Positions 1-7,835 of a stretch of 20,045 nt of DNA are shown piece after piece (the stretch's first letter is position 1; every line of letters starts with the position of its first letter). The stretch spans positions 1 to 20,045 of the forward strand of contig JBKPDV010000253.1 in the NCBI GenBank assembly GCA_046728075.1. Reading direction: 5' to 3'. The DNA is from JBKPDV01 sp046728075 (GTDB lineage: Bacteria > Acidobacteriota > Thermoanaerobaculia > UBA5066 > Gp7-AA6). The position numbers and the translations under genes were made by a program. The notes under the pieces were generated by a model. That model saw nothing but the letters and a program-made list of their open reading frames with translations, was not told where the DNA came from and ran no database searches.

Positions 1-33
1 ACGCGGCATCGCTTGAAGATCCAGGAGCACTGA
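1..33 (+). CDS. possible 3' end of an upstream gene (partial)
   Basis: Frame 1 is open from the window edge for ten codons and ends in TGA at 31-33. The residues (TRHRLKIQEH) are plausible as a charged protein tail, and the position fits a + strand gene converging on the protease. Ten codons cannot prove coding; no family can be named. Confidence 0.15.
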   Translation, partial: TRHRLKIQEH

Positions 34-107
34 CTCGATCCGATCCGATCCCATGCGCTTCCTCCTCGCCGTTCGGCGTCGGCGCGCTCCGATCGGCGGG
101 TTATTCG

Positions 108-147
108 CTAAAAGCAAAAGGCCGCGACCCCTTGCGGAGCCGCGGCC
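108..147 (-). terminator. intrinsic terminator of the S8 protease gene
   Basis: A perfect 7-bp inverted repeat (GGCCGCG at 120-126, CGCGGCC at 141-147) encloses a 14-nt loop. On the - strand it is followed directly by a T-rich run (TTTTGCTTTTAG, 119-108). It lies 20 nt past the protease stop codon, the expected place for a Rho-independent terminator. The + strand lacks a T-run after the stem, so it should work mainly for the protease. Confidence 0.8.
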
Positions 148-166
148 GGATGGACGAGGCCGGGTC

Positions 167-3100
167 TTACTGCGCGGGAATGTAGGTGACGTCTCCGGAC
201 GTGTTGTCCACGGTCGAAGCGTAGGGGATGACGGCGCCGGAACCGCCAATCACCGAGAACTGCAAATAGAAGTTCGTCGCCGTGACCCCGGATGATCCCA
301 GCAGATTGCCCAGGGTCGTCTGGAAAGTCGAGTTGGGGTTGACGAGGTAGCTCGCGCCCCCCAGCACCGTTCCGTTATCGCCGCTGACTGCGGTCACCTG
401 CACCGTTGCGAATGCCCCGCTGACCTCGGTGAAGCCGAAGTTCGTGTGAGAGCCGCCCGAGGCGCTGCTCTGGTCGAGGAAGATCGTGGTCAGAGTCGGG
501 CTTCCCACGCCGATTGCGCGGGAGGCGCGGATGCCGTCGACTGTGAAGCCGAAGACGCTGTTGAGCTTCGTGACGGTCGTCCGGGCCGAGACGACCAGGC
601 TGGCCGGGGCAAGCGGGTGAACGCGAAGAGCCGTGACGGCCGGGAACTCGAGGTTGAATTCCGTGGCCAGCACGTCGGGAAACTCGAGTGTCTGACCGGG
701 CGCCAGTCCGTAGGTGATGGGCAACGGCAGGCTCTGCGAACCGAGAGTGATCGGCAAGAGCGAGACCACGACGGTTGTCGGGTTGACGTCGGTATTGGTG
801 ATGTTGAGCATCGTACGGAAGAGGTTCCCGTTGGTACCGAGAATGTGCGCGGTCTGGGTGACGATGATGTCGTCCCCGGTGAGCACCGGCAGGATGCCCG
901 CGTGGAACGCGGAGTCGCCCGTGACATCGTCGACTGTCGTCGCCCATGGAATCGCACGGCCCTGCGGGCTGACAACCGTAAAATCCGCCCGGATGTTCGT
1001 CTGAGACGGAATGGCCCGATCGAGCAGGATGTCGGTGATGCTCAGGGTCGTGTACGGCTGAGTCGTGCGCGAGGTCGTGCCGAGCAAGGTTCCGTTGCCG
1101 TCGCGGATGTCGATGCGGACGGTCACGGGGAATCCGGCCGACTCGGTGAAGCCGACGTTGGTGTGGGAGCCCGGGCCCTTCCCGAGTCCGTTGGCCGTGG
1201 CCGTTCCGACGCCGGCCATCAAGGCTGTGGACGTCGCGAAGCCCGGTGCGGCGAAACCGTAGGTGCCTGTGGGGCCGTTCGTATACGTCCGGCTGGCCAA
1301 GATGAAGCTCGAGAGGTCCTCGGAATCCACCGTGATCTGGCCGAAAGAGTCGGTCAGACCAAACTCGGATCGGACGACGTCGGTCAGGTTGAGGATCTGG
1401 CCCGGGCCGATGATCTGCGCGCTCTTGAAAGCGTTCGCCCCCGTCTGGCCGGTGCCGACGAAGCTTCCGTCGTGCACGTCGGTGCCGACGAAATAGAGGT
1501 CGAACTCCTTGGCGACGGGATTCGGATTCAACAACCGGAGGTCCGTCTGGAAGAAATGGGTCCCCTGAGTGCGCGCGACGATCGGCAGGATCTGGCCGTT
1601 GATGTTCAACGGAATCGCCTCTCGCGGCTGGAGCGGGAGGCCGGCAACCGGAGTGACCGAGAAATGGAGGATGCGGCCGGACACTCCCGGCACGAGGTCC
1701 TCCACCTTGAGAGTCCAGGTTCCGTTGGCCTGCTTTCCATTGAACGCGTTGAGCGAGAAGAGCGGAGCGCCGGTCGATCCGAAGATCGTGTTGATGGGTT
1801 GCTCGGCGGCACCGCTCTGGTCATGGAGGATCACGGACGTGCCGTCCGGTCCCGTCAGAGTCAGTCGGAGCTGTTGCGGCGCCGAATGGTCGATCTCGAC
1901 GAAGGCCTGGACGGTCGAGAGAAAGCCCGTGAAGCCGGAAACCGTTACCGTCGCCGTGGCCGAGCCGGTTCCGTCAGGGATCGCGATCGGAAGGGCATCG
2001 AGGTTTCCGAAGGTCCCCGGCGCAAACTGCACGGCCGCCAACGCATCGACCAGCGGTGTCACCACGTTGTTGCGTTTGTCCAGGATCGGCCGGCCCGTCG
2101 CTCGGAGAAGGCTGACCGTCGTCGAGGCAGACAGAGTCGGACGCGCCGCGCGGACGAGCGCGACCACGCCCGCGACGGCGGGGGCCGCGGCGGACGTCCC
2201 GCTGAAACTGATGATCTCTCCTCCGGCGGTCGGGACACTCCAGAAGGCGCCCGGAGCCAGGAGCGTCAGATTGGTATTGCTGTTGGAAAAGCAGGTCGGA
2301 CTGCCCGGGACGATCGCGGTGTCGGAGCAGAGGCCCCAATCGAAAGCCGACGCGCCCAGCGGATACACCGCTCCAACCGAGACCGCGGACGTGACGCAGC
2401 CGGGCGAAGAGATCTGATTGGACAGGGCGGAGTTCCCCGCCGCTACGGTGACGACGATTCCGGCTGCCGTCGCCGCGTCGATCGGCGTGGCGAACTGCGG
2501 TGAGAAAGTGTCGCAGAAGCCGACAGAGGAGTTATCGCCGGTCGGCGAGGCGCCCAGGCTCATGTTCGCGGCCGTAATGCCGAACTTCGACCGGTTCGTG
2601 ATCACGAAGTCGAGTCCGGAGAGAATGATCGAGTCGAAAGTGAATCCCTCGCAGGCGGGAAACACCTTGACGGCCACGATCTTCGCGTCGGGCGCCACGC
2701 CTGTCGAGCCCGCGACAATCGAAGCGACAGAGGTCCCGTGCCCCTCGCAGTCAAGGGGAGGCGAGCCGGGCTCGGTCGGATTGAAGCCGCCGACGACCTT
2801 GCCGTTGGGAAAGCCTCCTCCCCCAAGGACCTGAGTGTCGACGCCCGTGTCGAGAATGGCGACTGTCGCGCCATTGCCTCGGAATCCGAGGGCGTTGGCT
2901 GAGTCGCTATGGATCAGTTGCTGCGGGGCCGAGCTCGCGGCCAGGTAACGCATGCTGTCGAGAACGATCCAGTCGACATCGGAGCGAGCGGCCAGTGTGC
3001 GCACGCCGTCCGCCGAGGCGACGCCGGCAACCATCGAGAAGCTCTCGTATTGGTCCGAAGCTGAAAACTGCTCCCTGGCGAGCGACGAGACGAGCTTCTG

Positions 3101-3349
3101 CTGCGCGGCGATTCTTCGGGCGCGCCGCGCGTCTTCTCCCGCGGGATCGGGATGCGCCAGCAAAGCGCGAGGGGAAACCGTGCCGTCCCGCAGGCCCACG
3201 ATCACTCCAAACGTGGATCGGCCGCTTTGCAGCGCACGCATCAGCGCCGGGTCCGCCTTGGACATCTCCGGGCTGACCGCGCTTGCGCAAACGGCCAGGA
3301 AAAGGACACCGGCGGCGGTCACGAGAAGAGTCCGAAGACTGCGGCGCAT
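167..3349 (-). CDS. secreted subtilisin-like serine protease (S8) with P domain and duplicated C-terminal modules
   Basis: Extracellular endopeptidase of the subtilase family, 1060 aa. Residues 1-24 form a Sec signal peptide (RR start, hydrophobic core, ASA before the likely cut). Residues about 45-135 look like an I9-type inhibitory propeptide. The catalytic triad is clear: Asp167 in ILDTGV, His204 in GHGTS, Ser386 in SGTSAAAP, with the oxyanion Asn306 in AAGN. Residues about 446-568 match a proprotein-convertase P domain (IPDG at the start, LTGPDGT, GTWTLKVED). The rest, 581-1060, is two tandem copies of a beta-rich unit of about 240 residues, with no catalytic signature; surface or substrate attachment is possible. 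The ATG at 3349 has a strong ribosome site, GGGAGG, five nucleotides upstream. The gene stands alone, with an intrinsic terminator downstream. Function as protease is sure; substrate is unknown. Confidence 0.93.
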   Translation of the reverse strand: MRRSLRTLLVTAAGVLFLAVCASAVSPEMSKADPALMRALQSGRSTFGVIVGLRDGTVSPRALLAHPDPAGEDARRARRIAAQQKLVSSLAREQFSASDQYESFSMVAGVASADGVRTLAARSDVDWIVLDSMRYLAASSAPQQLIHSDSANALGFRGNGATVAILDTGVDTQVLGGGGFPNGKVVGGFNPTEPGSPPLDCEGHGTSVASIVAGSTGVAPDAKIVAVKVFPACEGFTFDSIILSGLDFVITNRSKFGITAANMSLGASPTGDNSSVGFCDTFSPQFATPIDAATAAGIVVTVAAGNSALSNQISSPGCVTSAVSVGAVYPLGASAFDWGLCSDTAIVPGSPTCFSNSNTNLTLLAPGAFWSVPTAGGEIISFSGTSAAAPAVAGVVALVRAARPTLSASTTVSLLRATGRPILDKRNNVVTPLVDALAAVQFAPGTFGNLDALPIAIPDGTGSATATVTVSGFTGFLSTVQAFVEIDHSAPQQLRLTLTGPDGTSVILHDQSGAAEQPINTIFGSTGAPLFSLNAFNGKQANGTWTLKVEDLVPGVSGRILHFSVTPVAGLPLQPREAIPLNINGQILPIVARTQGTHFFQTDLRLLNPNPVAKEFDLYFVGTDVHDGSFVGTGQTGANAFKSAQIIGPGQILNLTDVVRSEFGLTDSFGQITVDSEDLSSFILASRTYTNGPTGTYGFAAPGFATSTALMAGVGTATANGLGKGPGSHTNVGFTESAGFPVTVRIDIRDGNGTLLGTTSRTTQPYTTLSITDILLDRAIPSQTNIRADFTVVSPQGRAIPWATTVDDVTGDSAFHAGILPVLTGDDIIVTQTAHILGTNGNLFRTMLNITNTDVNPTTVVVSLLPITLGSQSLPLPITYGLAPGQTLEFPDVLATEFNLEFPAVTALRVHPLAPASLVVSARTTVTKLNSVFGFTVDGIRASRAIGVGSPTLTTIFLDQSSASGGSHTNFGFTEVSGAFATVQVTAVSGDNGTVLGGASYLVNPNSTFQTTLGNLLGSSGVTATNFYLQFSVIGGSGAVIPYASTVDNTSGDVTYIPAQ
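170..1609 (-). repeat. internal tandem duplication in the protease C-terminus (2 x about 240 codons)
   Basis: Residues 581-820 and 821-1060 share landmarks at a near constant offset. GSHTNVGFTE at 727 recurs as GSHTNFGFTE at 967 (offset 240). IPWATTVDDVTGD at 800 recurs as IPYASTVDNTSGD at 1041 (offset 241). GTHFFQTDLRLLNPNP at 596 matches GNLFRTMLNITNTDVNP at 841. Identity outside the landmarks is low, so the duplication is old. Confidence 0.8.
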
Positions 3350-3550
3350 TTCGACCTCCCGGAATGTCTTTGTTTCGTAACAGATAGATTACAACAGGAG
3401 CGCGATACAGGAACACCTGTTACCGAAATCAATCAAGAAAAGAAGCTTCAATTCCGTCAATAATAAGGTTTCCCGATCAGAAATCCGAGTGAATTTGCGG
3501 CTGGCGGAGCAAAAAGCGGCGGGACGCCTGGTCCATCGGGCACGCGGGAG
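3350..3550 (-). promoter_or_regulatory. AT-richer upstream region of the protease gene
   Basis: These 201 bp hold no gene and are clearly less GC-rich than the surroundings. Seen in it: the protease ribosome site (3355-3360); the motif TTGTTTCGTAACAG (3370-3383), which recurs upstream of the POT gene; a perfect palindrome ACAGG-AACA-CCTGT (3407-3420); and a 7-bp inverted repeat GTAACAG/CTGTTAC (3377-3383 and 3417-3423). No convincing -35/-10 pair could be fixed. The region also receives read-through from udgX, whose stop is at 3551. Confidence 0.5.
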
Positions 3551-4192
3551 TCAGGCCGACGCGGCCTCCAGAGCCTTAGCGACTCGCTGCAAGTCCTTCA
3601 CAAATCGAGCCGTCTCGAGCTTTCGAGTCCTGGAATCGGGCGCCCGGAGGATGGATGAGGGATGGACCGTCGCCGCGGCGACGGAGGCGTAAGGGGACGG
3701 CAGGAGCCGGCCGCGGCTTTTCGTGACCCGGAAGGACGGCCCCCACAGGGCCTGCGCGGCCGTGGCGCCGAGGCAGAGCAGCGCTCTGGGTTTGACGACC
3801 GCGAGCTCGGATTCGAGCCAGGGCCGGCACGCCGCGATCTCGATCGAGTTCGGCTTCTGGTGGATCCGTTTCTTGCCCCGCGGCTCCCACTTGAAGTGCT
3901 TCACGACATTGGTCACGTAGACTTCCCGCCGGTCGATTCCGGCTTCCTCCAGGCAGGCGTCGAGCAATCTTCCGGCGGGGCCCACGAAAGGGTGCCCCTC
4001 GACGTCTTCCCTGTCGCCCGGCTGCTCACCCACCAAAAAGAGACTGGCGCCGACCGGCCCTTCCCCAAAGACCGTCTGAGTCCCGCGCTTCCAGAGAGGA
4101 CAGGCGCGGCAGCCCGCGGCGGCCCGGCGCAGCGAAGCGAGCGTCGGGCGCCGAGGAATGAGCGGCGCGGCGGTTTGCATGACAGCCATCAT
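3551..4192 (-). CDS. udgX: UdgX-type uracil-DNA glycosylase (uracil-crosslinking family)
   Basis: Acts on uracil in DNA. Known UdgX proteins remove uracil and stay covalently attached to the site through a histidine in a KRRIH loop. This 213-aa protein has motif A as GEQPGD (55-60, with Gln as in UdgX, not the Ala usual in family 4), the loop KKRIHQKP (107-114) with His111 as the candidate nucleophile, and motif B HPSS (177-180). Iron-sulfur ligands would be Cys28, Cys31 and Cys122, with His99 (VKHFKW) where family 4 enzymes carry the remaining cysteine. The reading frame is open far upstream to 5401, but homology begins just after ATG 4192; ATG 4180 is an equally possible start. No clear ribosome site is seen. 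It is transcribed away from the membrane protein gene at 4322. Family call is firm; the covalent chemistry is inferred from the loop. Confidence 0.9.
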   Translation of the reverse strand: MMAVMQTAAPLIPRRPTLASLRRAAAGCRACPLWKRGTQTVFGEGPVGASLFLVGEQPGDREDVEGHPFVGPAGRLLDACLEEAGIDRREVYVTNVVKHFKWEPRGKKRIHQKPNSIEIAACRPWLESELAVVKPRALLCLGATAAQALWGPSFRVTKSRGRLLPSPYASVAAATVHPSSILRAPDSRTRKLETARFVKDLQRVAKALEAASA

Positions 4193-4270
4193 CCGAGCCA
4201 CAGCAGAGTTCACGCCAATGTGTGGCGTCCGGGCGGCCGGCCGCAACGGAAGAACGAGTGCATTTCCGCA

Positions 4271-4306
4271 GCGAGGTAGCCGGAGTAGATCCGGCGCTCC
4301 CCTCGG
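4271..4306. repeat. REP-like two-step hairpin in the udgX / membrane protein gap
   Basis: An inner inverted repeat GCCGGA (4279-4284) / TCCGGC (4290-4295) around GTAGA is nested in an outer CGAGG (4272-4276) / CCTCG (4301-4305). It is followed by GGGATGACA, a phrase that I recall from dispersed palindromic elements in other bacteria (not checked). It has no T-run, lies between divergent genes, and so is more likely a repeat or operator than a terminator. Confidence 0.45.
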
Positions 4307-4321
4307 GATGACAATGTCGCA

Positions 4322-5365
4322 GTGAAAGCTCACGGACACGACACGGTCCTGCCGCAGAAGGATGGCTCTTTCCTCCTCGAGTGCCCGATGCCGAAGGGAT
4401 GGGTCGGCAGAAAGACCGGGACGCAGACCTCCGCCGAGCATCCGGGAACGGCCGTCCGCTGGGAGGAGGAGATCTTCGAGGTGGTGGAGGCGGCGCCTGG
4501 CCTGCGAGGAGGGATCCGGTACAGGCTCGCGCCGTGGGAAGGGCGGCACGCGATCCGCGTCGTCGCCGCCTACGACGCGGTTGCCGAGGAAGCGCGCGGA
4601 CGAGAGCAAATGGAGAGGCTGACAGGAATCTGGAAGCGCCGTGCGTCGATCCTCCTGGCGCCTCTGGCCGGCCTCCTGCCCGGATCGGTCCAGCTCCGGA
4701 TGGAAGGAAACTTCGGCGCGCCGGCGCGCTGGATGACCTTCTTCTCGGCGTTTCCGCTCTTCCTCCTCGGCGTCCTGCGGATCCTCGATGCCCGGCTCGC
4801 GATCATGGGAGCCGGTGCGCTGCTCCCCTCCTGGCTCGCGCTTCCGATTCCGATCGCGGTCTACTTCGCTCTGGAGTCGGCGGTGCGCCTCTGGAGTCTC
4901 CTCTTCGCGGGCGAGCCGATGGGTTCCCTGCCGGGGGTTCTCGCCTATGAAGCGTGGCGTCTGGTCACGGGCGCAAGCCCGCCGATCGCTGTGCGGCCTG
5001 CCGCGCCCAGGTGGGCCGCGGCGGACATCTACAAGATGCTCGAGCCGTTTCTCGCGCTTCTCTCGCCGGAGGAACAGGAGTGGATCGAGGGGCGGCATTC
5101 CTTCGATCCGCTTCGATGGGGTCGCAGAAGCGCGATCCTGGTGGCGATTCTGGCGATCACGAACGTCGTCATCTCGCTCGGGATGATCGCGCAGGGGCAC
5201 GATGACTTCTGGGATTTCGCATGGCTGCTGGTTGGGGGCTATCTCTGCGTGGAGCAGGTCGTTCGTCTGCGGCGCATCGGGCAAGGTCACCCGGCCGGAA
5301 GCGTCCTGGGGGCGCTGGTCCGGCCTCTGGCGCGAAGCCTCCTCGAGCCCGCCGCCGGTCAGTAG
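4322..5365 (+). CDS. uncharacterised integral membrane protein
   Basis: No named family is recognised. The 347-aa product has a soluble N-terminal part (1-135) rich in beta-like stretches (WEEEIFEVVE, IRYRLAPWEGRHAIRV), then probable membrane spans at about 137-157, 160-184, 270-290 and 298-315. Between spans 2 and 3 lies a loop of about 80 residues with an acidic helix (LSPEEQEWIEG, 248-257). The first in-frame start is GTG at 4322, just after an in-frame stop; no good ribosome site precedes it. The ATG at 4388 (MPKGW) is an alternative that would remove 22 residues. It ends 35 bp before the DUF481 gene on the same strand, so the two may be cotranscribed. Coding is supported by the length, the membrane pattern and the absence of a better frame. 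Confidence 0.75.
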   Translation: MKAHGHDTVLPQKDGSFLLECPMPKGWVGRKTGTQTSAEHPGTAVRWEEEIFEVVEAAPGLRGGIRYRLAPWEGRHAIRVVAAYDAVAEEARGREQMERLTGIWKRRASILLAPLAGLLPGSVQLRMEGNFGAPARWMTFFSAFPLFLLGVLRILDARLAIMGAGALLPSWLALPIPIAVYFALESAVRLWSLLFAGEPMGSLPGVLAYEAWRLVTGASPPIAVRPAAPRWAAADIYKMLEPFLALLSPEEQEWIEGRHSFDPLRWGRRSAILVAILAITNVVISLGMIAQGHDDFWDFAWLLVGGYLCVEQVVRLRRIGQGHPAGSVLGALVRPLARSLLEPAAGQ

Positions 5366-5400
5366 CGTTTCGGGCCCGCCGTTTGCATTGTCGGCGCCCA

Positions 5401-6150
5401 ATGACCAGGAGCCGTCAATGCCCTCCCACCCAAGTCCTCGCGTGCGTCATCGGATGCCTTTTGCCAACTGTCTTACCTGCCGACGAGCCCCCCAAGCCTC
5501 CGCCGCTCTGGTCGGGAAAGGCGGAAGTCTCGTATGTCGCAACCTCCGGCAACAGCGACACCAAGACGCTGGGAGCCGCAGGCGAAGTCGAGTACCAGCC
5601 CGGTCCCTGGTCGGGCAAGGCCAAGCTCGAATTCATCCGCTCCGAGTCCGACGGAGTCGTCAACGCCCGATCCTTGGCCGGCCTGTTGCGCGGCGCACGC
5701 AAGCTGACCGCGCGCCTCGAAGCGTACGCGCAGGGAGCCTATTTCGAAAACACGTTTGCGGGCATCGATCGCCGTCTCGGCGGTGAAGCGGGGCTGGCGT
5801 ATCTCCTCCTTCCGGGAGAACGGCACACGCTGAAATCCGAAGCGGGGTTGGGTTACACCAGCGAGGATCGCACCAACGGCGACAACCGGTCCTTCGCGAG
5901 CGGTCGGCTGGGACTTCTCTACAAGTGGAAATTCTCCAAGACGGCCGAGTTTTCCGAGGAGGCCTCCTTCACGGAAAGCTTCAAGGATGCGAAGGACTGG
6001 CGCTTTGGCAGCGCGACGTCTCTGTCGGCGAGCATGACCACTGTTCTCTCAGTCAAGATTTCTTACGTCATCCAAATGTTGAACGAGCCGGTTCCCGGAA
6101 AAAAGAAGACGGACACGGTCACGTCGGCCGCGCTGGTGGCGAAGTTTTGA
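5401..6150 (+). CDS. DUF481 family outer-membrane beta-barrel-type protein
   Basis: A 249-aa exported protein. Residues 1-27 look like a signal peptide ending LPA before DE; a VIGC stretch inside it resembles a lipobox but is poorly placed. The mature part opens with WSGKAEVSYVATSGNSDTKT (38-57), the typical DUF481 opening, in which SGNS is followed by alternating beta strands. Later strands alternate aromatic and small residues (LEAYAQGAYFEN, RLGLLYKWKF) and the protein ends in a phenylalanine, as outer-membrane barrels often do. Family members include YdiY-like salt-induced proteins; their molecular role is unclear. The frame is open upstream to 5221, but the signal peptide fixes the ATG at 5401. 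No strong ribosome site is visible, and it may rely on the gene 35 bp upstream. It converges on the POT gene, leaving 31 bp between stops. Confidence 0.85.
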   Translation: MTRSRQCPPTQVLACVIGCLLPTVLPADEPPKPPPLWSGKAEVSYVATSGNSDTKTLGAAGEVEYQPGPWSGKAKLEFIRSESDGVVNARSLAGLLRGARKLTARLEAYAQGAYFENTFAGIDRRLGGEAGLAYLLLPGERHTLKSEAGLGYTSEDRTNGDNRSFASGRLGLLYKWKFSKTAEFSEEASFTESFKDAKDWRFGSATSLSASMTTVLSVKISYVIQMLNEPVPGKKKTDTVTSAALVAKF

Positions 6151-6151
6151 G

Positions 6152-6170
6152 CCGAGGCCGTCGGCCGGAG
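6152..6170. terminator. weak GC hairpin between convergent DUF481 and POT genes
   Basis: GGCC-GTC-GGCC (6156-6166) forms a short stem in the 31-bp gap between two converging stop codons. There is no T-run on either side, so it is at best a weak or factor-dependent terminator. Confidence 0.25.
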
Positions 6171-6181
6171 CAGCGCCGCGA

Positions 6182-7738
<1,557 letters not shown>

Positions 7739-7835
7739 CGGTCGGGCTCCTTGTTTTCGTAACAGGCTACCGCACTCTCGCGTTCCCGCCGCCAGCGGCG
7801 GCCCGCCGACGCTCGGGCAGATACGGTGGCGTAAA
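7739..7835. promoter_or_regulatory. divergent control region between POT and Kef-type genes
   Basis: This 97-bp gap must hold both promoters. It contains the motif TTGTTTTCGTAACAG (7751-7765), next to the POT ribosome site, and a perfect 6-bp hairpin GCCGCC-AGC-GGCGGC (7788-7802). A -10 such as TAGCCT on the - strand is possible but no -35 was found. Confidence 0.4.

Noticed and set aside
35..52. Short GATCC tandem repeat
   Set aside because: Only three copies of a 5-mer; not enough to claim a functional repeat.
53..295. 80-aa + strand open frame at the left edge
   Set aside because: It crosses the terminator hairpin and the protease 3' end and is Arg/Gly-rich without any recognisable feature.
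446..2503. 685-aa open frame on the + strand across the protease gene
   Set aside because: Arg/Gly/Glu/Asp-rich shadow of the - strand gene, which has a signal peptide, catalytic triad and P domain; no domain is visible in the shadow.
4193..5401. N-terminal extension of the udgX frame to 616 aa
   Set aside because: The extra 403 residues are low-complexity Arg/Asp/Pro-rich and lie antisense to the membrane protein gene; UdgX homology starts after ATG 4192.
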